Source of the DNA: Conus ventricosus
Lineage: Eukaryota; Mollusca; Gastropoda; Neogastropoda; Conidae
Assembly (NCBI GenBank): GCA_018398815.1
Contig: CM031600.1
Span: forward strand, 50,759,270 to 50,823,269
Direction: 5' to 3'
DNA length: 64,000 nucleotides
The position numbers and the translations under genes were made by a program. Below are positions 1 through 11,719 of the stretch, piece by piece (within the stretch, counting starts at the first letter, position 1; each line of letters begins with the position of its first letter). The notes below the pieces were generated by a model. It did no database searches. It was not told where the DNA came from and saw nothing but the letters and a program-made list of their open reading frames with translations.

Positions 1-183
1 TGAAACTATCTTAAAAAACCTTATATTAAATTTCATTTTACATGCTATTTTTTCTCTTCTATTCTAATCGTAATAACCTATACCAAGTAATCTAACTAAT
101 ACTACTATTGTATTTAACACAATCATGAGTTCACCTGCAAATCTTTAATAATAATTGAAAAAAAAACAACAACTCTTTATTAA

Positions 184-1727
184 TATACTCAGAGGCATAA
201 AAAACGCGAAAACAAACTGTATAGAAATTTTGATGTAATTTGGCTACCGATTCCTTTGAACTGGTAATAGAAAGTGAGAAAAAGCAATCGAACACCGCAA
301 AAGTGTCCTTTCAAAGTTCATTCTGGTAGAAAATAAGGTCACATGAACTTGACCTTGACCCTGTGTTAACAGCAGAATGTCAGTATCTGGTGTGACCACC
401 TCGAGCATTGATCACAGCTGTGCACCTGCGGTACATCGAGCGCACCAGAGTGTTGGTCTGCCTCTGGGGGACTTGCCACCACACCTGGCCCACAGCGACA
501 GCAAGCTGAGCTGCTGTCTGGGGTCTGGGGTTGAGCTGGTTTATCTGCCTCTGAAGGGCATCCCAGAAATGCTCTATTGGGTTAAGGTCGGGAGAACGGG
601 CTGGGTGAGGCAGCAGATTGATGTTGTTGTGCCTCAGGAAGTTCTGCGTAGCACGGGCAGTGTGCGGCCTTGCGTTGTCCTGCTGAAACAGGTTCTGTGG
701 ATGCCGCTGGAAATGCGGCAGGATGTGGGGCCTCAGAACTTGGTCGATGTAATGAACAGCAGTGACCCCGTTACCACGTCCTGGACCCACATTCTGGAAG
801 ATGACTGGCCCAATACGGCGATTTATGCCGATAGCCCCCCAGATCATGGTGCTTTCACCACCCCATGGGTCCCTTTCGGTGATGTTGGCATCCGTGAAGC
901 GTTCCCCCGCTCTTCTCCAGATCCGGATGCGGCCATCGCCTGGGTCGACGCAGAACCGGCTTTCATCACTGAAGAGGACTCGGCCCCAGTCCCGATGGCG
1001 CCAATGCACGTGGATCTGTGCCCACTGCAGACGGTTCTGGCGATGCTGGAGTGTCAGGATAGGTCGCCGGGCTGGACGCCTGCATTGGAGACCAACTGTG
1101 TTCAGTCGGCGACGCACGGTCCTGTTGCTGATTGGCCTGCCATGGTTGCCTACGGTGTTCCGGCTGTGTTGGCAGCGGTTTGGTAAGGCTCCCGTCGATT
1201 CTGACGAAGAAGATGGCGGTCTTGGGCTGCTGTGGTGACCCTCGGTCTGCCGCTCCTCGGTCTGTCATCAGTGGTGTTTCTTGCTTGAAAGCGGTCCAGA
1301 AGGCGATAGACGGTGGAAGTGTGGACTCCGAATGCGATAGCGACCTGCCTCATTGGAACCCCGGCCTGCAGTTGCCCCATTGCTATGCAACGATCTTGAC
1401 GAGAAAGTCTCGGCATTATGTTGGCGCCTCTGGAAGGGATGATTTGAACTTTTTGGGGTTTGGAAATTTATAGCCCCACAATGGGGCCACATTGAGTTGC
1501 AATTCACATTGATGCACGTGGCGTAGGTAGTCCACATGGCAAATGCACTCCTCGTGCCAAAAACGCTGACCCGGCAACATTCACCCACTGTTACGAGGTT
1601 ACAACCGGCCAAGACACCACGCACTGCTAATGTTGCACGTGCCAACGACATTGCTTACGTCCTGTTCACAATGTGAACAATCGTGCACTGTCTCAATTTT
1701 TTCGCGTTTTTTATGCCTCTGAGTATA
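184..1727 (-). mobile_element. Tc1-like DNA transposon, copy 1 (near-intact)
   Basis: A 1.54-kb element bounded by perfect 29-bp terminal inverted repeats at 184-212 and 1699-1727, which share the core CATAAAAAACGCGAAAA. The outer TATA on both sides is compatible with the TA target-site duplication of the Tc1/mariner superfamily. It encodes one transposase on the minus strand. Size, TIR length and the DD34E transposase are all typical of Tc1-like elements. The second copy at 27571-29115 shares the inner half of the TIR but differs in the outer half, so these are sister families rather than identical copies. Confidence 0.93.
380..1416 (-). pseudogene. Tc1-like DD34E transposase with one frameshift
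   Basis: The protein cuts and pastes the element by binding the TIRs and catalysing strand transfer. Translation starts at 1416 with MPRLSRQD. The first 70 residues form a paired-type helix-turn-helix (VAIAFGVHTSTVYRLLDRF), followed by the GRPR hook motif. The catalytic triad lies in FSDESRF, QQDNARPHTA and SPDLNPIEHFWD, with 34 residues between the second D and the E. The reading frame breaks once near 1153, where one base is missing in a CCG context; both halves are otherwise open. The span of 1037 nt plus one base gives 345 aa, the usual family length. The single break could be real decay or a sequence error, so activity cannot be excluded. Confidence 0.92.
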
Positions 1728-3020
1728 TAACTATCCCTAATTCTCCTTTCCGCCCATCCAACCCAGTTTAGTTCCAAGTGCAAACGCCAAAAGTGAACTT
1801 CCACAAGACGTGTCTATCCAAGGTACCACCACCCGTCACCTATCGATAAACCTCACACACGCCCAGACACATCACAAGCAGTCTGCCCTCCGTACCTGGC
1901 ACGCACCGCGTGACAGTCTCCTCTTAATATTAAAAGTTCCCGTCCTCCGATACCAACGTACACTCTCAGAAAATAACCAATCTTTATCAAACTTAAAACC
2001 GATATTCTTGTACACCAGCGACCACTACCAAGTACAACATATTATGTCTTAGCGCATCAATACCGCTGTAACACATCCACCTATCTATCAGAGTAGAACC
2101 GGAATGCACATTACTTCATTCCCATATGTACGGTTTTTCCTCGACCTTAAGTTCAAGTCATATCTCTTTTCTTCTCTTCAAACTTCCGCACATTTAAATC
2201 TCCTCCTCTTAGCCAAATTCACATAAAAAGAATCTTTGCGAATAAAAATCAAATTAAAAGGAAATCCTCCCGTTCCGGGAACTGAAACACAAAAGTTGAT
2301 GAAACCATGATATCTACAAACAAACAACTACACAGCCCTCCAGACTTTCCGCTACTTTACCCGCTCACCTTAGACAACAACAGGAACGACACACAATGGA
2401 CGACACCCTCAGTCGCCGGGACACTGCCAGACAGCCAATGCCCTGGTACGTGCAGAACCCGTCGCTGAACACCAAACACCGACAGTCAAGACGCGGACGA
2501 CACACTGGACGACACCCTCAGTCGCCGGGACACTGCCAGACAGCCAACGCCCTGGTACGTGCAGAACCCGTCGCTGAACACCAAACACCGACAGTCAAGA
2601 CGCGGACGACACACTGGACGACACCCTCAGTCGCCGGGACACTGCCAGACAGCCAACGCCCTGGTACGTGCAGAACCGTCGCTGAACACCGAAACACCGA
2701 CCGTCTTCTCTGGTAGCCAAACCTTCAAAAGTCGGTCGAGGGCATACCAAGACTCCTGCCCCCAACGGCAGAAACAAACATGAGCACGAGGCCAACCCAA
2801 CCTTCGCGGATAACGCCTCAGTTCGTACTAACTTGCAGATACACCACGACACTCCGAGTTCACCTCGGAAACTCACAAGACAGCACTCACATTCACGGAA
2901 TTCCCCATACACATCGAAGAACTCCAGTTTCACGAGCGTTTGTTTACACCCCGTAAACCTCACTATTCCGACGAGCTTGACACTCTCCTCCCTCCCCCCT
3001 CCAAGAGTTAACAGGTAAGC
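1728..3020. other. G-poor, strand-asymmetric stretch with no gene recognised
   Basis: The plus strand is rich in A and C and visibly poor in G from about 1740 to 3000, unlike the sequence on either side. It holds a short tandem array (2398-2705) but no ORF with recognisable protein features. It ends near a consensus-like donor (ACAG then GTAAGC at 3011-3020), so a transcribed non-coding exon on the plus strand is one possible reading. There is no independent support for it. Confidence 0.35.
2398..2705. repeat. 109-bp tandem repeat, about 2.8 copies
   Basis: Copies begin at 2398, 2507 and 2616, each with GGACGACACCCTCAGTCGCC. The first two are almost identical and the third degenerates at its end. 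The period (109) is not a multiple of three, so the reading frame rotates between copies. The apparent ORFs across it are therefore unlikely to be selected protein repeats. Confidence 0.9.
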
Positions 3021-6000
3021 ACATTCCCGCCGGATTCACGCACTTCACGGTCCACTGCACCTGGCACTGGACGGGCCCACACTCCACAATTGTCACTGGG
3101 GGCGACCTGTGTCAGTTTCGTCGCGTGACAGTTACATAGTTCTCTTTATGACAGGAATTTTAAGTTTATGACCATAGAGATTTACAATGTACGTTTCAAT
3201 GAGCAGGATGCAAAATGAATTATAAAACACCTACCTCACAATTTTGAATAGCGAGATCAGCCAAATGGCGGAAGGTCCACTCGATCAGAAGCACGTGGAG
3301 GAGGCGGCCCCTTTTTAAAAGGATGTACGGCTCATGCGCAACACTCACAAGTTTTGCAAGCGTTTTGCCAGTATCACAGAATGATATTAACAGGGATATG
3401 TTTCACACACACAACACCACACACCACACACACACACACACACTACCCCCCGATTTCTGAACCACAGGACTGTAAATGAAAAATAACGGTCATTGCTGCT
3501 GCCCAGGGACAAACGTTGGAGTTTAAAAGCGTCCCGATTAATTTAAGGCCTGCGATCACTTCTAACTGTCCCACAATCGGCGAGACAGCATGTCCCACAG
3601 TTCAAGGGGGTGGAAACACCCCCAAACCCTTCCATAATCTCTTCCTCCCCCCACCTCCACCCCAACCCAGGTAAACACAGGTTCAGCCAACAGTTCTACC
3701 ATAACAATAAACACCATAACTGTCCCAGGGTGGATAGGTCCAGCATTTCTCCTCCTCCAGCCCCAAAATGTCAGAAGCATCAAAACATGTTATTCCATCG
3801 ATCAGTAGGGTTATTCAACATAAAACCCAAAGTCACAATGCTATATCTTCTTCTTCTGTTACGCAGGCTGATATCTGTGGGACATTCCCTGTATAGAGGA
3901 GTATTATCCATTGCTCAAAGAGGCGTGGAGTTTTTTGTTGTATGACCGTTTTTTTCCCGCCATTAAGCAGCCATACTCCGTCTTCAGGGAAACAAGCTAT
4001 ATTATTCTTATAAGTGGGACATTCAGCTCTTCAAATCCCTGGCATCTTCTGATTCGGGGAGGGTGTTGCTAGGGCTCTCAGCATTTGGGCCTGGCCATAG
4101 TGATTCTAGGAAAACGCGGCTTCTTTTTTGGTTTTTGTTTTCATTAGTGTAGATAGGGCAAGGTCTTAGTTAAAAATCATAATTTTTGGAACATCTTTTA
4201 AATTTGTAGTCAAATAAATACATTTGTGAATTCTAATGCCTGTTCACTGACAGAATGTTGCAGCTTTATTCTGCCCAGCTCTACGCTTTTGTCTGTATAT
4301 TTGTGAACGTGTATGAAAAACTTTCTCTAACGTTTTCACACTATCATATTACCTTCACACTGGTTCTTTTTTCAGCCTCAACTCTCTGTTCGAGTGAACG
4401 ATATGCTCTCTCTGCCCCTGTCTCTTCTTCTTTTTTTCTTCTGCTGCTGCTGCTGTCGATTTGTTTTTGGATGACTTCAGTGTGGTAAACAGCCCTGATA
4501 TGGCTACAATGGCCCTTTCCGGCTGGCTGGGCGGGTAAGCAACATCACTAACTTAATTATTTCTTCTCGTTCGTCTTCTTCTCTTCTTCTTCTTCTTCTT
4601 CTTCAGCAGTTACTTGCCTATCTGGGCTATCACCTCAGAATGTATATGTCGCTGTGTTGGCTGAATTAGATTTTACACGGTACATATAAATCTAAGCTAC
4701 CGAGTGTATTTAGTAAACCCCACAATAATCAAATAAATCCAAAACATCCCCAAATACTTCTCAGTAACATCCCAAACAACCCCAACCAAATACGAACACA
4801 AAACTACTTGTGTGATAGTGTAAAACACACGTAAAAATACAAATCTACTATAGAGTTGGGGGGAAACGGGCGGTGTAGATTAGGTTCATAGTCTGACCTT
4901 TTGAATGCTGGTAAAGTGGCTAAAAAAGCATTTAATTATGTAAGTAACCGTGATTCTCAGAGGAGCACGTTGCCTAGCTACTAAGATCATCCAAAAGAGA
5001 AAGAGGTGCACGCGGCAAGCAAATAAGACGAAAAACTCAAGAAGAGTAGACAATGGATTTATTTTTCCCAGCCTGCTTGAATATTGAACAGCACATGCCT
5101 ACATTCCAAAATGTTTCCCTTCTCTTTTCAGTGTTTTGTTCCTGACAACAATGATGAAAATAAATTTATATGCCCTACAAGTAACAAAATAAAAAAAAGA
5201 CACAAACTTTTCTTTTGAATCATCGTTGACATTGTTTCAACAATGACGCCCCGACGCCATAATTTACTTCTGTTCACAAGAAAGCGTGCGCATAAATGAC
5301 GTCATCTCATTATCCCCTGCCTGGCAGAGAACGAGAGCAAGCTGATCTGCGTGTGTGTGTGTGGTTGTGTGTGTGTGTTCGGTTACCTGGGGTTTTGAGG
5401 TAGTGTGTCATAGCTTTTGCCGGGGTTGTGCGGTAGCGACAATTTGTGGGGTACTATTTTCCCTACACCCCCCAAAATTTGACCCTACAAACTGTTGCCA
5501 AATGCTATGGGGATGCTGCTGATGTATCTATTTCATCTACTGTAGAAGAACGTTTTTCCTGCTAGGTCAACACACACACCACACAACACACACCACACAC
5601 ACATACCACACACTCACCAGTCATCACTTACCTACCTACCTAATTTACCTAATTTACGATTTAAAAGCAAGTATGGGCCAAAAGGCCCAATGAACGGGGC
5701 AAAAAGCCCACCCTGGCGTCTTGCCCCGGTGAAGGTGTGGGCGTTTGACCCCAGACTGACCTACTGTGAACAGAACGGTCAGACAGCGGAAGGGGGGGAA
5801 ACAAACTGGCGCCAGAATCACTAGCATGGAGTTGAAATATTCTTAATCAGTATGAATACAAAGCTTTTCCATTTCATTTGTTACATGTATGAATATACTT
5901 AAAATGAATAATATAAGAAATTACTGAATACAAGCCCAAAAGAAACAAATAAGTCTGTAAAACTGACCGTTTAGTTGGGAGGGTTTTCTTCTCCTGTCAG

Positions 6001-6190
6001 AAGCGTTTCTTTGTTCAGGATTCAGGTCAAGATCACATGGTTTGCTACATCACAAAGTTCTCCGAAATACGGGGGATGGGCGTTTTTATCCCACCTAGGC
6101 GTTTTGCCCCATGCTACCCTTTTCACTGAGAAACAACAAAGAAAAACCGCTTGACGCAAGTAGCAGACTCTCATCTCATAGAAGTCAAAT
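3021..6190. other. Non-coding stretch with small simple repeats
   Basis: No ORF here has recognisable domains or splice context. It contains an impure CA tract (3411-3442), a CTT run (about 4577-4605), a GT tract (5350-5379) and an impure CA tract (5571-5610). The rest is unremarkable AT-rich sequence. Confidence 0.5.
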
Positions 6191-6230
6191 TTGCATGACG
6201 TACGGCAAGGTCTTGCTCCCTCGAAAAAAA

Positions 6231-6480
6231 CATGGGTTACTGTACATCCACCGGGTACGGCGAGGGGTTAGTTCCTACACAAAAACCATGGGTTTACTGT
6301 ACACCCCGGCGTACGGCGAGGGGTTAGTTCCTACACAAAAACCATGGGTTACTGTACACCCACGGCGTACGGCGAGGGGTTAGCTCCTATACAAAAAACC
6401 ATGGGTTACTGTTTCACCCACGGCGTACGGCGGGGGTTATTCCTTCTTAGAAAGCATGGGTTTCTGCACACCACGAAGTA
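6231..6480. repeat. 56-bp minisatellite, five copies
   Basis: Units start at CATGGGTT(T)AC in 6231, 6287, 6343, 6400 and 6455 (spacing 56, 56, 57, 55). Each contains a GTACGGCG(A)GGGGTTA core. A degenerate half-unit precedes it (about 6193) and another follows (about 6505). The overlapping ORFs are products of the repeat and not evidence of a gene. Confidence 0.9.
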
Positions 6481-6658
6481 CAGCGCGCAAAATTTTAGGC
6501 GACGTACGGGAAAGGGTTTTAAGACCGTACTCTTGTGGGAATACTTTTGACTGGGGCTCCACAAAAAAGAAAAAAAAAATAATTAGAAAAAGAAAAAAAA
6601 GGAAGAAAAAAGGTTGAAAAAAAAAAAGAAATGAAATCATCATTAAAAAAAAAAATTC

Positions 6659-7040
6659 AGCCATGATGGCGCAGTGGATTTGTGCCACGTATTCCAGGTG
6701 GCAGGTGGCTGGTTTGATTCCCATCAGAACCGTTTTCATTTGTGGAAGTTTTCGGCCCCGCCTGGGCTCCTCCCCATGGGTTTAGTTTGCAGTGGACTAC
6801 CCCTAGGGAAGACTGGAAGCACGCAGTGGAGTTTTATTCCCCATGGTGGATGCGTCTCTACAACATGATGGTTGCTCAAGTTTCCTGAGCACACCGCGGG
6901 TAGACTGACCTGGCTCTGCAGCCTGCTTGACACCGGGACACCCGCTGAAAGTGAGCGTGGAGAACATGGCCTGTCGTTTCAGAATGGAAAATCGAGTCGT
7001 CATCATTCTTATCCATAAAGGGGGAAGAAAAAAGAAGAAG
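6659..7040 (+). mobile_element. tRNA-derived SINE
   Basis: An RNA polymerase III promoter is visible: an A-box-like TGGCGCAGTGG at 6667-6677 and a B-box-like GGTTTGATTCC at 6711-6721. The 44-base spacing is that of a tRNA. About 310 bases of unrelated body follow, then an A/G-rich tail at about 7020-7060. A poly-A-like stretch precedes it (6560-6655). The structure fits a tRNA-headed SINE mobilised by a LINE. I did not find a clear target-site duplication, so the ends are approximate. Confidence 0.7.
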
Positions 7041-9065
7041 AAAAAGAAAGAAAGAAAAAGTCTTGAGTTCTGTGGTTTCCTTTATGCTCTGCTCCCATGG
7101 CGACCTTAGCCCCTTCAGGGTCTACTGTCATGGAGACTTCAGTTTCGATTTTCCCTGCACATCAATTTTTTTGACGAGTTCTGTCGAGGTCACCGGCAAC
7201 GGCAAGTCTTGGGAAACGTCGTCGTGGGATGGACGTGGTCGCACTTTCACAGGAGGCCGCCCACGCATGTGGGTACGTGACTAGTAATTATTGTGGTCAG
7301 TATAGGGATCAGCAGGTGCTGTCCTGACATCACCGAAGTGACGTGGCTGCAGTGCAGCGTCTCCTGTGGTGGGTTGGCTCTGCCGACCTGACTGCTCCTT
7401 TTGGATTGCCGGTGGTGGGGAACAGCGGCAGGGCAAGTCAGGGTGTGGGTGTGGCGGGGGGTTGGAATGAATGGCGGGCACGTCACGCCACTGAAGTGGT
7501 TCGGAGGATTAAAAAAGAAATAAAACAGGGGGGGGGGGGGGGGGGGGCGACATTTTAGAAAGATGTACGTGTGACTGTTGTGTACCCTTTTGGGCTATGC
7601 AACCTTTATTGTGTTTTTTTTGCGTTTGTTAAAAAGAAGCCAACGAACCAAAAATAAACAAACAAAGAAAAACAAAAAAAAGGTTTACTGTGTTGGAGTT
7701 AACTTCATAACTTCGGTGTTTGTCAGAGAGGGGAAAGGCTTTCCCCTTTCTCTGGTTTGATTACCAACTTTGACATTGGTGGTGCTGTTCTCATTGTTTT
7801 CTTAGAGTCCTGCTTTATGCATACCTGCATGCAAGTGTAATTTGTTTTAAATGAGTTGGGGAAAGGAAGGGGTGGGGGTGGGAGGTGCGTGCAAGAGTTG
7901 ATGGATGGTAATTTAGTGGTTCAAAATCTTTAATAGATAAATAGGTTCAACGATGCTTGGCAGTGTTATGCTTCTTGAAGCAAGGAGAGGACAGTTTGCC
8001 GCTGTACAACCAGTGAACAAAGAGCATACATAATTGCCACTGTTGTAAAACTTCGTGAACGAAATGATGCATTTTCATTTGTGGCCAAACGTATGGTTAA
8101 AGAAGATCATACCGCCAGTTATGCATATGATGTTACCTTTGGTGTGGCCTGGATGGGAAAGTAAGATTCAGCTACTGTCAGCATGGGCATTTTTGGCTAT
8201 TGCGGTTAGCAGCGTATAAGGAGTTGTTGGCTAGCGTATAAAGGGTTGTTGGCAGCCAGCTAGTACAGTGTAGCCTTGCTGCATATTTCTGGCTCTTGTT
8301 GCAGGAAGATAGATCAATGGTGCAGATGTCCAGTTCTTCTTCTTTCAGTCTCGGGTTGGTGCCCGGAGTTGTTTCTCAAGACACTGTCGGCGGGAGAGGG
8401 GTTGGGCATTGAGGATGGTGTCTGGGTCGACGACCCCGGCGTCTGAGTAGGCCTAGCCCTAGTCTTCATGCTGGGGTGGCTGGCGGCAGTTTTGGTCCTT
8501 TTGTGTGTGTGCGTGTGTGTGAGAGCGTGTGTTGTGTATGAGTGTGTGTGTGTGTGAGAGATAGTGTGTGTGTATGAGAGAGTGTGTGAGAGAGAGTGTG
8601 TCAGGGGTTTGTGGTGTGTGTGTGTGTGCGCTGTGCGAGAGAGAGATTTGGTTTTTTTGTGTGGCGTGCAGGCATGCACGTAGTAGGGACAGGGGGTTTT
8701 GTGAGTGTGTGTGTGGGTGTTTGGGTGTGGTTTTGTGGTGTGTGTTTGGGGGAAAGGTTCTTTTTTATGGTGTTCTGAGAGAGAGAGAGAGAGATGAGGA
8801 GGAGAGAGGGAGAGGAAAGATTTGATTTTCAGTACAGTTAAGATGTAATTTGTTTTATTGTTACAATTTCTGATTTATTGATGTTATTTTACTTATAAAT
8901 GTTAATGTTTCCCTGTTAATTTTCCTTTATGATTTTTAGTCATTCAGATGTTATTTGTATTATTTTCGTTTCTCATTAATTTATGAAGGTTTTTTTAAAA
9001 TGTCAGTACAACACTATGTTAATCTGACAGTAAATGGTTTCAGTCAGTCAGTCAGTCAGAGTGGT

Positions 9066-9104
<39 letters not shown>

Positions 9105-11160
9105 AGTGAGAGAGTGTGTGTGTGTAAACTGGCAGGTTATGGCCTCGAGTGCCTGTCGTGTTGCCTGTCCATTACTCTTGGCAGTGTAGACCTACTCCAG
9201 CCAGTTAAGACTTAGGTGCTGGTGCTGTCGTTGTTTCACCGACACTACTGGACAGGATTCGTGTCGTCTGTCATAAAGCCTGTACTTACTGAGTCGATGC
9301 TCGGTGCAAGTAAGCTGTCTGAAACAAGTATTCTGTCAGAAACCTGTTCTTATACAGATTTTTCTTCTTCTTTTTTTTCTTTGTTTTGTTTTGTTATTTT
9401 TTTTCATTCCGTTTTGTTGTTATTTGCTTAAAGTGATCACACTATATAGCTGCGTCATGTTTATTGCAGCTAGAAGGTTGTTTCCACCTCAGAGGCTGTT
9501 CTAAGCATGCTCTTGCTGTAATTTGCTATTTTTTGCTTTTCTCTGAAAAAATGACAGTTGATCACCATAGTTACACGACAAGATGGAGTTTACAGCATTC
9601 GCATTCACAGACTTGAACCCTGTGATGGAGTGTCCCAAGATGAAACATGGCTAATGATGCTTCATGTTTAAACTGCTGCAAGTGTAGAATTTGTAAGACT
9701 TGTGAAGTTGTGAACTGGCTTTTGAAACACACACACACACACTCAAAGAGAGAAGACCGCCGAATGGTGATTGTAGTGATGGATGTTCATGGCTGGGCAG
9801 GAGCGAGTGCATGACAAGTCACACCAGCTTTATTTAATTGCTGTCTGTATGACTGTATGTATGTCAAGTTGTTTCTGTTAATAAGTGTTTTGAGCCATCT
9901 GTGAGCTGCATAAGCTCATTATTACTACTATTGTTTTCAAACATTGTTGCCTCATGTGTCATGACATTATGTTCATGTCAGATTTTCCATACATACATGT
10001 ACTTTCAATATTCTGTATGTTGTCGTTGTATCCATTTCAGACAATATTGCTTTTGATTTTTTTTTCTTCTTGACAACACTTCCACAGGTTCATTTTCAGA
10101 GGGGGAAGAAAGTCAACTGTGAACGATGTGTTTTCTTGAGAGCCAAACAGGACTGATGAAACAGGAAAGGGGCTGTGAAGCAGCAGTAATCTACTCATGT
10201 GTGTCATCCATCACTACAATCACCATGTAGGTGTGTGTGAATGGGCTTGTGTGTACGTGCTGTGCAAGGGAGAGTAGTATGGTGTGGACTGTGTCTACAC
10301 ATGGCTGATTGAAAACAGAATGCTGAGCATTCTCACAAGCATACATAATAAATGACTCAAACAACATTACAAACTGTTCTGTTTCTTAATTTTTGAGCCC
10401 TCTGAAAATCTACAAGTATACATCAACAAATGATGGGATGAAGGACAGGTGGAACTGTGATGATGTCGATGACAAGTGATTGGCAGCCCATGATTTCTCC
10501 ACCACACACAATGGTACATCTTGGTGAATATCAAAACAGTTGTCTGTACAATGAGAACACAACAAAAAAAAGATCCAAATTCTTCCATGAAAATGTTGAA
10601 AACAAAAACATGGCAAAAACTGAGAGAAAGTATGAGTGTATCATGCCAATATGGCCCTTTCACACACACACCCTCCTCCCTCCCCCCCCCCGACTCTCAC
10701 AACAAAAAGAAACTGAATGTGTGTGTGTGTGTGTGTGGTGTGAGAAAGAGACGAAGTACATGCTCACAAACAGTAGGAGCAGATCACTGAATGTCGGTGT
10801 GTTTCCCATTTGTGCTATGGCTGTACCTAATCCACCATGGACTCTAGAAGTGGCAACCCTACACACACACACTGTGCAGTCCACATTTATGAGAAAAAAA
10901 AACCCAGCCATTTTGTTAGATTATTGATCAAACCTTGGAATACCACAAAGTGTTTGTCTGTGACCGGCCATAAACCCTGAAATATGATAATCTTCCACAC
11001 ATAAATCTGTCTGAATTTACTTCCTCGCATAAACAGGTGTATTTTGGATAATAAAATAAAATAAAAACTGGTGTATTTCTTTTCCTTTTGAAGCTGTTTC
11101 AATAAATACTCACATCTAACATTTTATCAGTTTCATCACATTTTGGTAATGTTATGTGTT
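7041..11160. other. Non-coding stretch with microsatellites
   Basis: No credible coding region. Features include a 20-base poly-G run (7528-7547), GT/GA tracts at 8496-8620 and 8779-8795, GTCA repeats running into a GT tract (9041-9110), a short CA tract (9728-9742), a C run (10681-10690) and a GT tract (10720-10738). The rest looks like ordinary intergenic or intronic sequence. Confidence 0.5.
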
Positions 11161-11162
11161 CT

Positions 11163-11218
11163 AGTCATATCATTATCAAGCAATGTCTGATCATATCATT
11201 ATCAAGCAATGTCTGATA
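11163..11218. repeat. Direct repeat of about 27 bp, two copies
   Basis: TCATATCATTATCAAGCAAT occurs twice back to back (about 11165 and 11192), each followed by GTCTGA. Confidence 0.85.
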
Positions 11219-11278
11219 TAGTGTACAAAATGAAACTTTGCTAGAAGTTTTACTTTATAAGCATATAAGCATATTTTT

Positions 11279-11541
11279 CATTGGAAAGGTGTTTTGTCAT
11301 ATTTTGTGTCAAATGGCATTCATTGGAAAGGTTGTCATATTTTGTGTCAATGGATCATTGGACAGGTTTGTCATATTTTGTGTCAATGGCATTCATTGGA
11401 AGGTGTTTGTATATTTTGTGTCAATGGGTCTTGGAAGGTGCTTTTTCTTTTTGTGTCAAATGGATTCATTGGAGGTGTTTGTCCATATTTTGTGTCAAAT
11501 GGATCATGAAAGGTGTTTTGTCATATTTTGTGTCAAATGGC
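11279..11541. repeat. Minisatellite of about 37 bp, seven imperfect copies
   Basis: Each copy contains a variant of CATTGGAAAGGTGTTTTGTC followed by ATATTTTGTGTCAAATGG. Indels between units make the length vary from about 33 to 40 bp. All three plus-strand frames stay open through it, which explains several overlapping ORFs rich in F, V and C. No protein is inferred. Confidence 0.88.
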
Positions 11542-11604
11542 ATGCAACGGCAAGCATTGTGACAGGCAGGTCTGTATTTGCTTGGGTTGTTTTTCATGTG
11601 GCTT

Positions 11605-11706
11605 CTTTTCTGAAAGACAGCCGTGCTGTCACCTGGTTAAACAGCCAAATGCTGGCTTCTCTTTTCTGAAAGACAGCCGTGCTGTCGCCTGGTTAAACAG
11701 CCAAAG
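11605..11706. repeat. Direct duplication of about 58 bp
   Basis: The segment CTGAAAGACAGCCGTGCTGT plus CCTGGTTAAACAGCCAAA occurs at about 11609 and 11667, with one transition between the copies (TCACC versus TCGCC). Confidence 0.88.
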
Positions 11707-11719
11707 GAAATGGGAGCGG

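Noticed and set aside
377..1238. Plus-strand ORFs of 269 and 158 codons
   Set aside because: They lie antisense to the Tc1-like transposase, whose motifs (DD34E, HTH) are unambiguous on the minus strand.
2396..2783. Repeat-protein gene over the 109-bp array
   Set aside because: The period is not divisible by three, so the frame changes from unit to unit, and no start, splice or domain evidence exists.
7060..7290. Promoter or first exon suggested by GC-richer sequence and palindromic motifs after the SINE
   Set aside because: No consistent start, splice site or ORF could be tied to it.
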